64,000 nt of DNA from Lysinimonas soli (GCF_042655435.1 NZ_JBHSMG010000001.1:1426001-1490000), one strand, 5' to 3'; shown: positions 30,329 through 41,668, counted from the first letter of the stretch. Numbers and translations are program-made. The notes: generated by a model from the sequence alone, not told the origin.

Positions 30329-31084
30329 ATGAAGTCGCCAACTCTCTCGCTGGCCGTGGTCGCGAGCGCGGCGCTCGCCCTGCTCTCGGGATGCACTCCG
30401 ACGCCGCCGTCGCCGACACCCAGCAGCGCCTCCCCCACCGCATCCCCTTCGCCGTCCGCCTCGACGGCTTCCCTCATCGCCATCGACAAGCCCGCCGCGT
30501 CAGCCACCGTGCACACCCCGGTCGAACTGAGCGGGACCGCCAACACCTTCGAGGGCGCCCTCACGGTCGAGGCGGTCGCCGCGAACGGGTCGAGGCTGTG
30601 CGTGCGCGACGTGATGGCGACGTCCGGAACGGGCACGCCCGGAGCCTGGTCGGCCGTGCTCGCATTTCCTCCTCGCGATACGGCGACCGCGGTCACCTTG
30701 CGCGCCTACTCCTCAAGCCCCAAGGACGGATCGATCATCAACCTGGTCGAGCGCTCGGTCACCGTGTCGGCAGAACGACCCGCGATCATCATCACCTCGC
30801 CGGCCTGCGGCGCCACCGTCGCGGCGGGCAGCGCGCTCGCCGTCAGCGGCTCGGCGTTCGTCTTCGAGGCGGCGTTCACCATCGAGTTGCGCGACTCCTC
30901 CGGCCGGCCCGTCGTGACGCAGAGCGTCATGGCCGCGCGAGGCGACAAGGAGTCGCCGTGGTCGGCCACTCTGACCATCCCCCCGGGGTTGGCCGCCAAC
31001 GCCTACGATCTCGTCGCCTTCGACAACAGCGCAAAAGACGGCAGCGTCGTGGACGAGTTCCCCGTCCAGGTGCACGTCCGGTAG
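30329..31084 (+). CDS. Lipoprotein with two Gmad2 immunoglobulin-like domains
   Basis: 251 residues. A signal peptide ends in the lipobox LLSGC (Cys22 is lipidated). A Pro/Ser/Thr linker (23-48) follows, then two Gmad2-type Ig domains of about 95 residues, each ending in a similar SSPKDGS or NSAKDGS strand (about 131-137 and 235-241). Gmad2 was defined in sporulation/germination proteins of Firmicutes but is common in actinobacterial cell-surface proteins. It probably binds the cell wall or another surface protein. AGGAGG precedes the ATG. Confidence 0.9.
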   Translation: MKSPTLSLAVVASAALALLSGCTPTPPSPTPSSASPTASPSPSASTASLIAIDKPAASATVHTPVELSGTANTFEGALTVEAVAANGSRLCVRDVMATSGTGTPGAWSAVLAFPPRDTATAVTLRAYSSSPKDGSIINLVERSVTVSAERPAIIITSPACGATVAAGSALAVSGSAFVFEAAFTIELRDSSGRPVVTQSVMAARGDKESPWSATLTIPPGLAANAYDLVAFDNSAKDGSVVDEFPVQVHVR

Positions 31085-31112
31085 TTGTGCGTCTGGCGGG
31101 CGGCAACGTCGC

Positions 31113-31583
31113 TCAGCGACGCGTGAAGACCAACGGCGTCTCGAGGTACGGAGCCCAGAGCTCGCGCAGCTGTGGCGGGATGCGGGTGGGGCGACCGGAG
31201 GCGGCATCCACCGTCACGATCGTGGTCGCCGAGCGGGCGTACAGCACGCGCGATTCGACCCCGACGGGCGAGTACAGCTCGAAGTAGATCTCGATGCTGG
31301 CGCCCCCGAGTCGGCCCAGCCACACCTCGACGTCGATCGGCGCGCGGGTGTACGGGATCGGAACGAGGTACTCGATCTCGCTGCGGGCCACGAGCGACCA
31401 CACCCCGGCGTCGCTGGTGAGGTCGAGCACGGCGGTCGGCTGCGGGTCGGGGTCGTCGTCGGCGCTGCGCCAGAAGGCGCGCACACGCGCCTCCTCGATC
31501 AGGCGCAGGGTCTCGACGTTGTTGATGTGCCCGTACGCGTCCAGATCGCCCCAGCGCAGCGGGATCGGGATGTGGAGGCGCAT
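31113..31583 (-). CDS. 4-hydroxybenzoyl-CoA-type acyl-CoA thioesterase
   Basis: 156 residues, a single hot-dog domain. The catalytic-loop motif RWGDLDAYGHINNVETLRLIEEAR (10-33) is the 4HBT/YbgC signature (D13 or E29 as acid). VEVWLGRLGGASIEIYFELYS is the central strand pair. It hydrolyses a small acyl-CoA; the substrate is unknown. It lies downstream of ettA on the same strand, separated by a hairpin. Confidence 0.93.
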   Translation of the reverse strand: MRLHIPIPLRWGDLDAYGHINNVETLRLIEEARVRAFWRSADDDPDPQPTAVLDLTSDAGVWSLVARSEIEYLVPIPYTRAPIDVEVWLGRLGGASIEIYFELYSPVGVESRVLYARSATTIVTVDAASGRPTRIPPQLRELWAPYLETPLVFTRR

Positions 31584-31638
31584 GAAGGCTCCTTAGCGGA
31601 ATTTTCCCGAGCGCGAGACGCACTCGGGGATTGAACGC

Positions 31639-31662
31639 GCGATGGCCAGAAATGGCCATCGC
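31639..31662 (-). terminator. Hairpin downstream of ettA
   Basis: A perfect 10-base stem (31639-31648 with 31653-31662; arm GCGATGGCCA) with a GAAA/TTTC tetraloop, just after the ettA stop at 31673. Confidence 0.7.
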
Positions 31663-31672
31663 TTCGAGCAGC

Positions 31673-33355
<1,683 letters not shown>

Positions 33356-33361
33356 GCTCCG

Positions 33362-33367
33362 AGTCTA
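33362..33367 (-). promoter_or_regulatory. Putative -10 (TAGACT) for leaderless ettA
   Basis: TAGACT on the minus strand ends 6 bases before ATG 33355. Confidence 0.4.
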
Positions 33368-33456
33368 GGGAAGGTCGTCGGCCTCAAGCTGACAGCCGCC
33401 GAAGCCCGGCCTCGCGGCGACGAGAGACGACGCGTTCGGCCTGAGCGCGCGGTCGG

Positions 33457-33960
33457 TCACCAGTCGATCGTGCGGGTGGTTCCGACGAGGCAACGGCCCG
33501 TGGCCAGCACCTTCGTGACGGTGCTCGCGTAGCCGATGTTGCCGTACTGCCCGATCAGGCAGGTGGTGCCGAAGCGGACCGAGAACTGGATGTTGTCGGC
33601 CGCCAGGTTGGCCGCGGTGCGGTCGGGCGTGACCTCCATGTCGACCTTCGGGTAGCCGGCCTTGATCAGGTTGTCGATGAACGGTCGCCCGCTCAGATCA
33701 CCGCCCGCCGCGATCAGCTTCTGGTTGACCATGTCGAAGTACGCCTTGTTCTGGTTCGCGGTGCCGTTGAGGTCGATCGCCGGGGTCGCCGGTGCGGCGG
33801 ATCCGCTCGCCGCCGAGGTCGCGCTTGCCGTCGGTTTCGGCGCGGACGCGACGCAGCCCGCGAGAGCCGTCACGGCCAGCAGGCCCACCGCCGCGGCAAT
33901 GACCGAGCGCCGTGCCGGAATCCGCCGCAGGGTTCGCTGCCGCCGACCGGTGCCGCTCAT
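33457..33960 (-). CDS. Lipoprotein of the DUF6993 type
   Basis: 167 residues. A basic N-terminus and signal peptide end in the lipobox LAGC (about Cys36), followed by an Ala/Ser/Thr linker and a compact domain of about 100 residues (ANQNKAYFDMVNQKLIAAGG ... VRFGTTCLIGQYG ... VLATGRCLVGTTRTIDW) with two conserved cysteines likely in a disulphide. I recall this domain as DUF6993, frequent in Microbacteriaceae; function unknown. Surface-exposed lipoprotein by inference. Confidence 0.85.
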   Translation of the reverse strand: MSGTGRRQRTLRRIPARRSVIAAAVGLLAVTALAGCVASAPKPTASATSAASGSAAPATPAIDLNGTANQNKAYFDMVNQKLIAAGGDLSGRPFIDNLIKAGYPKVDMEVTPDRTAANLAADNIQFSVRFGTTCLIGQYGNIGYASTVTKVLATGRCLVGTTRTIDW

Positions 33961-34024
33961 GATCCTCCTCGGCCGGTCGCACCCTGCGACGTCGGTCGCG
34001 ACGATTCTAGGGTGGCCGGCTGGA

Positions 34025-34582
<558 letters not shown>

Positions 34583-34777
34583 GGGCTGGCTCCTTGTCGA
34601 TGGACCCGCGGCGACGCCAGCGGGCCGGATGCCGGAGCGGCGCTCGTGCCGGGAGAACCGCCCCGGCATCCGATCGCCCCATCGTGACGAGCCCGCACAC
34701 ACCTCGGGCGCCGCCTGCCTTCCGGTGTGGAAGGGGCGACGCCCGAGAGGCTGCGGAGGAGACGACTCCGCGTGCGG

Positions 34778-35002
34778 TCAGTGCTCGCGGAACTCCGGCC
34801 ATTCCGAGCCGCGAGCCATGCTCGCGTGCATCGCGCTCTTGGCGACCTCGAGCGTGGGATACACGCCACGCGGCTCCGCGTCGTCGAGCATCCGCACCGC
34901 GTAGCCGGCATCGGTGTGCAGGATGGTTCCCGCCGCTCCCGCCTCGCCGAAGGCGATCCAGCGCTGGCCGGTTGTCATTCCCATCGTGGGGATCGGGCTC
35001 AT
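34778..35002 (-). CDS. Small conserved hypothetical protein
   Basis: 74 residues from ATG 35002 behind a strong AAAGGAGCTCG site. The sequence contains GQRWIAFGEAGAAGTILHTDAGYAVRMLDDAEPRGVYPTLEVAKSAMHA, a one-domain beta-beta-alpha protein without cysteines. Position upstream of ssb on the same strand may be accidental because 195 GC-rich bases, including an inverted repeat (CGGGCG/CGCCCG), separate them. Function unknown. Confidence 0.75.
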   Translation of the reverse strand: MSPIPTMGMTTGQRWIAFGEAGAAGTILHTDAGYAVRMLDDAEPRGVYPTLEVAKSAMHASMARGSEWPEFREH

Positions 35003-35076
35003 CGTCGAGCTCCTTTCGTTGCTGCCACGACGCTACGCCGCTCGCGCCGCGGATGCACTCATTTCGAAGGCACCGG

Positions 35077-35682
35077 TCAGTTTCGGGCCAGCTGCGCGAT
35101 TCCGGCGACCAGCACGTCGAGCAGGGCCTCGAAGCTGCGGTCGACGTCGTCGGGCATCCCGAAGCCGCCGTGCGCCTCCAACTCCACGAAACCGTGGATC
35201 GCTGCGCGGGTCGCGCGCACCGCATCGACCGTGCGCTGTTCGGGCAACCCGAACCCGAGCAGCACCGAGGACACGACGTCGACCGTGTCGGTCGCGGCCT
35301 GCGCGAGGGCGAGCCAGACCGGGTCGCCGACGTCGCCGTCACCGGGCTCGAACCGCGGCGCGATCTGGGTCGCCGCGTACAGTCCCGGATGCTCGGCCGC
35401 GAACCTGCGGATCGCCCGACCCAGCGCCCGCAGCGCGTCCTCGCGCACACGCCCCTCGGTGGACGCCGTGCTGCGGCGGAGCAGCTCGGCCATCCCGACC
35501 AGGGCGACCGAGCGGCGCAGGTCGGCGAGCGAGCCCACGTGCTTGTACAGGCTCGGCACCGCCACCCCGGCGCGCCCGGCCACAGCCGCGAGGGTCAGGC
35601 CGTCGAAGCCGTCCGGCGTCGAGTCGACGAGCTCGACCGCCAACTCGGTGACCGCCTCGCGGCTGAGGCCCGCCCTAGGCAC
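35077..35682 (-). CDS. TetR-family transcriptional regulator
   Basis: 201 residues from GTG 35682. The TetR DNA-binding domain is SREAVTELAVELVDSTPDGFDGLTLAAVAGRAGVAVPSLYKHVGSLADLRR (7-57), and the ligand domain is of the WHG type (AIHGFVELEAHGGFGMPDDVDRSFEALLDVLVAGI). It overlaps the 3' end of the hydrolase gene by 8 bases and so is the second gene of a two-gene operon. It presumably represses that operon through the palindrome at 36545-36559. Confidence 0.92.
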   Translation of the reverse strand: MPRAGLSREAVTELAVELVDSTPDGFDGLTLAAVAGRAGVAVPSLYKHVGSLADLRRSVALVGMAELLRRSTASTEGRVREDALRALGRAIRRFAAEHPGLYAATQIAPRFEPGDGDVGDPVWLALAQAATDTVDVVSSVLLGFGLPEQRTVDAVRATRAAIHGFVELEAHGGFGMPDDVDRSFEALLDVLVAGIAQLARN

Positions 35683-36535
35683 GCGGCGCCCGCCATCCGG
35701 ACCCGCCGCGCAGCTCCTCGACGAAGGCGAGGATGCGCGGCACCACGAGGTCGGCACGCTGCGCGTGCGGGTAGTGCGCGGCGCGCTCGACCAGCAGGGT
35801 CTGCGCGCCGAGCGATTCGCCCATGGCGACGAGTTCGGCGGCCGGGTCCTTGTAGTCGGGGTCGGAGTCGCCCACGACGACGAGAGCCGGGGCGTGCACC
35901 GCGGCGACCAGGGGCTCCACCGCTGAGTGATCGAGCTGCAGCGTCAGCTCGCGGAACGACCGCAGACGCCCCGGTTCGCGCATCGACGAGCGGATCGCCG
36001 CGACGTGCTCGGGCAGCCAGGATGCGGCGGTCCCGCGGTTGAGGGTCTTCCCGTAGTAGTTGGCCCACATGGTCGCCCCCCAGGGGCGCGCGAACAGAAC
36101 GCGGTACATGAGCCGGGTGGTCGCCATCGCGCCGCGCGAGAAGAACTCGCGCAGGAACGGGCTGAGCAGCACCAGGCCGGCGACGGCATCCGGACGCTTC
36201 GCCGCCGCGATCACCGCCGCGCTGCCCGCCATCGAGTTGCCGACGATGACGGCCGGGCCGCCGAGCTCGTCGATGAGGGCGAGCATGTCGTCGGCGGTCA
36301 CGACGTCGCCGTGCTCGCGGAACGTGGTGTCGGAGTCGCCGTGCCCCCGCAGATCCATCACCGCGACCCGGAACCCGGCGCCCAGCAGGGGACCGACGAG
36401 TTCACGGTAACTGTCGCGCAGGTCGCCCATGCCGGGCACCGCGACGACGAGCGGACCGACGCCGTCGACCGTGTAGGCGAGACGGCCCGCAGGCCGCGAC
36501 AGGAAGTGCAGTTGGGAGGTGATGTTCTGGCTCAT
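35675..36535 (-). CDS. Alpha/beta-fold hydrolase
   Basis: 286 residues from ATG 36535. The oxyanion region VAVPGMGDLRDSYREL, the DLRGHGDSD motif and the nucleophile elbow GNSMAGS (Ser at about 100) are clear; the catalytic His is in ERAAHYPHAQRAD near the C-terminus and the acid in VVGDSDPDYKDP. A small cap domain is inserted. The substrate is unknown. It is translationally coupled to the TetR gene and probably yields or removes the TetR ligand. Confidence 0.93.
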   Translation of the reverse strand: MSQNITSQLHFLSRPAGRLAYTVDGVGPLVVAVPGMGDLRDSYRELVGPLLGAGFRVAVMDLRGHGDSDTTFREHGDVVTADDMLALIDELGGPAVIVGNSMAGSAAVIAAAKRPDAVAGLVLLSPFLREFFSRGAMATTRLMYRVLFARPWGATMWANYYGKTLNRGTAASWLPEHVAAIRSSMREPGRLRSFRELTLQLDHSAVEPLVAAVHAPALVVVGDSDPDYKDPAAELVAMGESLGAQTLLVERAAHYPHAQRADLVVPRILAFVEELRGGSGWRAPRA

Positions 36536-36544
36536 GACATTAAA

Positions 36545-36559
36545 GCTAATACCATTAGC
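36545..36559. promoter_or_regulatory. TetR operator candidate
   Basis: GCTAAT-ACC-ATTAGC is a perfect 6-3-6 palindrome 10 bases upstream of the hydrolase-tetR operon's ATG, in an AT-rich island. Confidence 0.7.
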
Positions 36560-36584
36560 CAAACTTCGCAACCGCCGACTCCGA

Positions 36585-38345
36585 TCAGCTGTCGACGTGT
36601 CCCAGCTCGGGCGCCGCGCAGAATGCCAGGCGATTCGCCAGGGCGTGCAGCTCGAAGACCGTCACCTCGTTCTCGCCCGCGCGCAGCACGGGCGAGGGAA
36701 CGAAGAGCGTGCGCTGCGGCCCGCGCGACCAGTAGCGGCCGAGGCAGAATCCGTTGACCCAGACCACGCCCTTGCCCCATCCGGCCGTGTCGAGGAAGAG
36801 GTCGGCGGGCTCATCGAGGCGGAAGCCCGCGCGCGCGAGCACGGGGCCCGCGATCATCGCGGATGTCGGGGTCGCTCCCCCGGACGCCATCGCTCGCAGC
36901 GCCTCGAGGTCGAGACCGAGCAGTTCCCAGTGCCCCAGAGGTTCGCCACCCACGAGAGCCGGGCCGATCAAGCCCTTGGGCTCGCCGATCCGCGGGCCGT
37001 AGTCGACGCGGCCTTGATCCTCGACGAGCAATTCGAGCACGCCCTGCGCGTTCGAGGGAAGGGTGATCGCCCGCTCCCCCAGCTCGCGCGACAGCACTCC
37101 GACGGGGTCGCCGTCGATCGAGACCAGGGCGCGATCGCGCACCTCGGCGAACTCGAGCACCGCGTCGCCATCGACCGAGATCGGCGTGCGATAGAGCGAG
37201 AACCCGGACAGGATGTCTCGCTCGTCGTGACTCGGGAGCCCGTCGCTGAGTTCGCCGATCGCCGGGAGCGCGTCGCGCAACGGCCGCACCGACTCGAACC
37301 TCGTCTCGAAGACGGGCGCGGGAGCGGCCGCGGCCGGGAGCTCATCGGGAACCTCGGCGAACTCGGCGATCACCTCGCGGAAGGCCCAGAACTTCTCGGT
37401 CGGAGCGCCCGCCTCGTCCAGCGGGGCGTCGTAGTCGTAGCTCGTGACGATCGGCTCGTAGATGCCCTTGTCGTTCGCGCCGTTGCTCAGGCCGAAGTTG
37501 GTGCCGCCGTGGAACATGTAGAAGTTCACCGAGGCGCCGTGCGCGAGCAGGACGCGCAGGTCCTGTGCCGCGTCGCCGGCCGAGGTGCGGTGATGGGCGG
37601 CGCCCCAGTTGTCGAACCAGCCGTTCCAGTACTCCGAGCACATCAGGGGCCCGGTCGGTTGATGGCGCCGGAGCGTCTGCAGCCGCTCGGCGGATCGCGA
37701 ACCGAACGACGCCGTGAGGTGCAGTCCGGGCCGGCTGCCGTTGGCGAGCATCTCGTCGGTGGGCTGATCGACGGTCGTGAGTGGGACCTGGATGCCGCCC
37801 TCGCGCAGCAGTGCGGTGATCGCGTCGAGGTAGTCGGCATCCGCCCCGTACGCGCCGTACTCGTTCTCGACCTGCACCAGGATGACGGGGCCGCCGTGCT
37901 GCACCTGCAGCGGCTCGATCATCGGAAGCACGTGCCCGAAATACCCCTCGACCGCGGCGAGGAAGCGCGGGTCGGAACTCCGGATGCGCATCGGCCCGTC
38001 CCGGAAGAGCCAGGCCGGCAGTCCCCCGCCGTCCCACTCGGCGCAGATGTACGGACCGGGGCGGACGATCGCCCGCATCCCCTCCTCGGCGACGAGCTGC
38101 AGGAAGCGCACGAGATCGAGGCGCCCCGTGGCATCCCAGGAGCCCTCCTTCGGCGCGTGCGCGTTCCACGGCACGTAGGTCTCGATGGTGTTGAGACCCA
38201 TCAGGCGGGCCTTGTGGATGCGGTCGGCCCACTGCTCGGGATGCACCCGGAAGTAGTGGATCGCACCCGACAGCACCCGGAAGGGCTGACCGTCGAGCAG
38301 GAAGTCGGTGTCGCCGATGGCGAAGGTGCTCGGGGCGAAAGGCAT
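36585..38345 (-). CDS. Beta-galactosidase, glycoside hydrolase family 35
   Basis: 586 residues from ATG 38345. Signatures of GH35 are GAIHYFRVHPEQWADRIHKARLMGLNTIETYVPWNAHAPKEG, RPGPYICAEWDGGGLPAWL, the acid/base Glu162 in VENEYG and the nucleophile Glu238 in CSEYWNGWFDNWG. A C-terminal beta-sandwich with WGKGVVWVNGFCLGRYW follows. There is no signal peptide, so it is cytoplasmic and cleaves terminal beta-galactosyl residues of sugars imported by the ABC transporter just upstream. Last gene of the LacI-controlled operon. Confidence 0.96.
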   Translation of the reverse strand: MPFAPSTFAIGDTDFLLDGQPFRVLSGAIHYFRVHPEQWADRIHKARLMGLNTIETYVPWNAHAPKEGSWDATGRLDLVRFLQLVAEEGMRAIVRPGPYICAEWDGGGLPAWLFRDGPMRIRSSDPRFLAAVEGYFGHVLPMIEPLQVQHGGPVILVQVENEYGAYGADADYLDAITALLREGGIQVPLTTVDQPTDEMLANGSRPGLHLTASFGSRSAERLQTLRRHQPTGPLMCSEYWNGWFDNWGAAHHRTSAGDAAQDLRVLLAHGASVNFYMFHGGTNFGLSNGANDKGIYEPIVTSYDYDAPLDEAGAPTEKFWAFREVIAEFAEVPDELPAAAAPAPVFETRFESVRPLRDALPAIGELSDGLPSHDERDILSGFSLYRTPISVDGDAVLEFAEVRDRALVSIDGDPVGVLSRELGERAITLPSNAQGVLELLVEDQGRVDYGPRIGEPKGLIGPALVGGEPLGHWELLGLDLEALRAMASGGATPTSAMIAGPVLARAGFRLDEPADLFLDTAGWGKGVVWVNGFCLGRYWSRGPQRTLFVPSPVLRAGENEVTVFELHALANRLAFCAAPELGHVDS

Positions 38346-38372
38346 GATGCTCCAATTCGAGGCGTGGGACTG

Positions 38373-38406
38373 CACGGCCGGCCGGAGGGATCTCCGGCCG
38401 GCCGTG
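38373..38406 (-). terminator. 15-bp perfect hairpin between binding-protein gene and beta-galactosidase
   Basis: 38373-38387 pairs perfectly with 38392-38406 around a four-base loop. It may terminate most transcripts or protect the binding-protein mRNA 3' end, giving lower expression of the enzyme than of the binding protein. Confidence 0.7.
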
Positions 38407-38422
38407 GACAGAACGGGGTCGG

Positions 38423-39769
38423 CTAGCCTGCCTTGACCGTGAACCCCTGCTGCTTTCCGTAGCTCAGCAGCTGGGACTGCCAGGTGCTGAGTCCTGCGTT
38501 CAGATCGGACGAGCTGGAGTACGCCTGCCCGACCGTGTCGCCGAAGATGCTGTTCGCGTACACCTGGTACGGCAGGTACGACCAGCCGGTCGCCACGGTC
38601 GACGCCGCGTCGCCCAGCACCTGGTTGATCTTCTGGCCGCCGAAGTACGCGACGGACTGGTCGGCGAACGAGCTCGCCTTGAGCTCGGCGACGGTCGAGG
38701 GGAACCCGCCGCTGGCGAGGAAGGTCTTGATGCTCGTCGGGTCGCTGTTCAGCCAGCGCAGGAAGGCCGCTGCGAGTGCGGGGTTCTTGCTCTGCTTCAG
38801 CACGGACTGACCGCCACCGCCGTTCTCGGCCGTGACCGCCTTACCGTCGTAGGTCGGGATCGGGGCAACCCGCCAGTCGCCGGAGGCGGCCGTGACGCTG
38901 GACTCCAGCACGCCGGGCATCCAGGCGCCCGTGATGAGGGTCGCGATGGTTCCGTTGCCGAGACCCTTGTACCACTCGTCGCCCCAGGCCGGGATGGTCG
39001 AGAGCAGGTGCCCCTGGAGCAGCTGGTTCCAGGTGTTCGTCCACTTCTTGGTGCCCGAGTCGGCCAGGTTGAGCGTGACGTCGCTGCCGCTCACGGTGAA
39101 CGGCCGGCCGCCGGCCTGCCAGATCATGCTAGTGGTGAATCCGGCGTCACCGGTGTCGGCGGTGATGAACTTCGTCGGGTCGGCCGCCGTCAGCTTCTTG
39201 GCGTCGGCGATGTACTCGTCCCAGGTCGTCGGCACGGCGAGGCCGTACTGGTCGAAGACCTTCTTGTTGTAGAACATCGCCATGGGGCCCGAGTCCTGCG
39301 GCAGGCCGTACAGCTTTCCGCCGATGCTGACCGAGTTCCACGTGGAGGCCGTGTAGTGGCTCTGCAGCGAGTCGAGCCCGTAGCTCTTCAGGTCGGCGAG
39401 CGCACCCGAGAGCGCGAACTGCGGGAGGGCGTAGTACTCGATCTGCGCGACGTCGGGCGCGCCGGATCCGGCCTTCACCGTGTTCTGCAGCTTGGTGTAC
39501 TCGTCGTTACCCGTGCCGGCGTTGACGAGCTTGACCGTGACCTTCGGGTACGCCTTCTCGAAGGCGGCGACCTGTGCCTTGGCCGACGGAGTCCAGCTCC
39601 AGTAGGTGATCGTTCCGCCGGCCTTGAGGGCGGCGTCGAGGTCGCTGCTGCTGCCGCTGCCTCCGGATGTTCCCGTCGAGCAGGCGGCGAGCCCCCCGCC
39701 GATGAGCGCCGCCGCGGCGACCACGGTGGCGATCCGGCGGATGCCGGAACCTCTGCGCATGAGAGTCAT
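38423..39769 (-). CDS. Sugar ABC transporter extracellular solute-binding lipoprotein
   Basis: 448 residues. Signal peptide with lipobox LAAC (about Cys30). The family 1 binding-protein signature appears as GTITYWSWTPSAKAQVAAFEKAYPKVTVKLVNAGT; Trp/Tyr/Asp-rich loops are typical of oligosaccharide binding, and the length is usual. It delivers sugar to the two permeases encoded 86 bases upstream. The ATPase (an MsiK-like shared subunit) is not encoded here, as is usual for such actinobacterial transporters. Confidence 0.95.
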   Translation of the reverse strand: MTLMRRGSGIRRIATVVAAAALIGGGLAACSTGTSGGSGSSSDLDAALKAGGTITYWSWTPSAKAQVAAFEKAYPKVTVKLVNAGTGNDEYTKLQNTVKAGSGAPDVAQIEYYALPQFALSGALADLKSYGLDSLQSHYTASTWNSVSIGGKLYGLPQDSGPMAMFYNKKVFDQYGLAVPTTWDEYIADAKKLTAADPTKFITADTGDAGFTTSMIWQAGGRPFTVSGSDVTLNLADSGTKKWTNTWNQLLQGHLLSTIPAWGDEWYKGLGNGTIATLITGAWMPGVLESSVTAASGDWRVAPIPTYDGKAVTAENGGGGQSVLKQSKNPALAAAFLRWLNSDPTSIKTFLASGGFPSTVAELKASSFADQSVAYFGGQKINQVLGDAASTVATGWSYLPYQVYANSIFGDTVGQAYSSSSDLNAGLSTWQSQLLSYGKQQGFTVKAG

Positions 39770-39854
39770 GCTGTTCCCTTCACTTCGTTGTCGAGGAATC
39801 CGGTGCAGGACGCGCCGGCGAGAGTGTGGTGTTCCGCAAGACAGTGCCTCTCGC

Positions 39855-40733
39855 TCACTGCTTGACGCTTCCGGCGCTCAGGCCCGATTGCCAGTAGCGC
39901 TGCAAGATCAGGAATGCGACCACGATCGGGATGATCGTGAGCAACGACCCGGTGATCACGAGGTTGTAGATCGGGTCGGCGGCGGCCCCGGTGGCCTGCG
40001 CGTTCCACTGGTTCAGGCCCACCGTCAGGGGGTACCAGCTCGGATCGCTCAGCATGATGAGGGGCAGGAAGTAGTTGTTCCAGGTCGCGACCACGGCGAA
40101 CAGCGCCACGGTGACGATCCCGGGCGCCAGCAGCTTGATCGAGATCGTGAAGAAGGTGCGCAGCTCGCCGGCGCCGTCCATGCGTGCGGCCTCGAGCAGT
40201 TCGGTCGGGATCGCGTCGACGGCGTAGACCCAGATCAGGTAGAGCCCGAACGGACTCACCAGCGACGGGATGATGATCGCCCAGGGGGTATTGGTGAGGC
40301 CCAGCTGGCTGAACAGCAGGAAGGTCGGCACCGCGAGCGCGGTTCCGGGCACCGCGATGGCCCCGAGCACCAGCGCGAAGACCGCACCGCGACCGCGGAA
40401 GCGGAACTTGGCGAGCCCGTACCCTGCGAGCGTGGCGAGCAGCGTGGCCCCGCCCGCTCCGACCACGACGTAGAGCAAGGTGTTCGCGAACCAGCGGAGG
40501 AAGATGCCGTCGTTGTAGCTGAGCGTCTCGCCGATGTTCCTGAAGAACGAGAAGTCTCCGCTGAACCAGAGCCCGAAACTGTTGAAGAGCGACGACTGCG
40601 ACTTCGTCGAGTTGACGACCAGCCAGAACAGCGGCACGAGCGAGTACAGCAGGAAGACCGACATGACGATCGTCAGCACCACCGATCGGCGCTGCCGCCG
40701 GTGGCTGACCCGTCCCGCGCGTTCCGCGCTCAT
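39855..40733 (-). CDS. Carbohydrate ABC transporter permease (MalG type)
   Basis: 292 residues from ATG 40733, overlapping the first permease by 4 bases. Six membrane segments; the EAA loop that contacts the ATPase reads ELLEAARMDGAGELRTFFTISIKLLAPG (about 190-217). The C-terminal segment carries YNLVITGSLLTIIPIVVAFLILQRYWQSG as in MalG-like permeases. Forms a heterodimer with the product of the preceding gene. Confidence 0.95.
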   Translation of the reverse strand: MSAERAGRVSHRRQRRSVVLTIVMSVFLLYSLVPLFWLVVNSTKSQSSLFNSFGLWFSGDFSFFRNIGETLSYNDGIFLRWFANTLLYVVVGAGGATLLATLAGYGLAKFRFRGRGAVFALVLGAIAVPGTALAVPTFLLFSQLGLTNTPWAIIIPSLVSPFGLYLIWVYAVDAIPTELLEAARMDGAGELRTFFTISIKLLAPGIVTVALFAVVATWNNYFLPLIMLSDPSWYPLTVGLNQWNAQATGAAADPIYNLVITGSLLTIIPIVVAFLILQRYWQSGLSAGSVKQ

Positions 40734-41650
40734 CGCTCGTCCTTCCGCGATCCGCGCAGTTGCACCGCGTAGGCGATCACCCCGGTGATCACACCCATCA
40801 CGATCGCCACCGTGGCCGAGTAGTTGTACTGCTGGGCCGCGAACGACAGGTTGTAGGCGTACATGTTCGGGGTGAAGAAGGTCGTGATGACGTTCGGAGC
40901 CAGCGGCTTGAGGATGTTCGGCTCGTTGAACAGCTGGAAGCTTCCGATGATCGAGAAGATCGTGGCGATCACGATCGCCCCGCGCAGAGCAGGCAGCTTG
41001 ATGCTGAGGACCGTGCGGAACGCGCCGGCTCCGTCGAGTTCCGCCGCCTCGTAGAGGTCGGTCGGGATCACGCGCAGTGCCGAGTAGAAGATCAGCATGT
41101 TGTAGCCGAGGTACTCCCACGTCGTGATGTTGCCGATCGAGGCGAGGATCCACTGCGAGCTGAACGGCGCGAGCACCGTGGAACCCAGCCATCGGTTGAT
41201 GTCGGCGGTCAGGCCGAAGTTCTGCCCGTAGAGGAAGCCCCACATCAGGGCCGCGACGACACCCGGCACGGCGTACGGCAGGAAGACGACGATCCGGAAG
41301 AAGCCGCTGGCGTGCAGCCTCGCGCTGTCGATGGCCAGGGCGGCGAACAGGGCGAGCCCGAGCATGATCGGCACCTGCACCAGCAGGAAGACGACGACGT
41401 GGAGGAACGATTGCCAGAACCGCCCGTCCGACAGCACCTGCGCGTAGTTGGCCAGCCCCACGAACGCATTGCCGCCGACCAGCTGGTCGCGGAACAGGCT
41501 CAGGTAGATCGCGTAGAGCACGGGGGCGATGAACGCCACCGCGAAGACGATCAGAAAGGGCAGGACGAAGGCCCAGCCGCGGCGACCGACGGCATTGCGC
41601 CGGCGGCGCGGGGTGGTCTCGCGTGCAACGGTCAGCGACAGCGATGTCAT
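40730..41650 (-). CDS. Carbohydrate ABC transporter permease (MalF type)
   Basis: 306 residues, six membrane segments after a basic N-terminus (ETTPRRRRNAVGRRG). The EAA loop reads DLYEAAELDGAGAFRTVLSIKLPALRG (about 214-240). First gene of the operon permease-permease-binding protein-GH35. It lies directly downstream of two palindromes recognised as LacI operators, so sugar presence controls the whole locus. Confidence 0.95.
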   Translation of the reverse strand: MTSLSLTVARETTPRRRRNAVGRRGWAFVLPFLIVFAVAFIAPVLYAIYLSLFRDQLVGGNAFVGLANYAQVLSDGRFWQSFLHVVVFLLVQVPIMLGLALFAALAIDSARLHASGFFRIVVFLPYAVPGVVAALMWGFLYGQNFGLTADINRWLGSTVLAPFSSQWILASIGNITTWEYLGYNMLIFYSALRVIPTDLYEAAELDGAGAFRTVLSIKLPALRGAIVIATIFSIIGSFQLFNEPNILKPLAPNVITTFFTPNMYAYNLSFAAQQYNYSATVAIVMGVITGVIAYAVQLRGSRKDER

Positions 41651-41668
41651 CGAGGTCCTTCAGATCGG

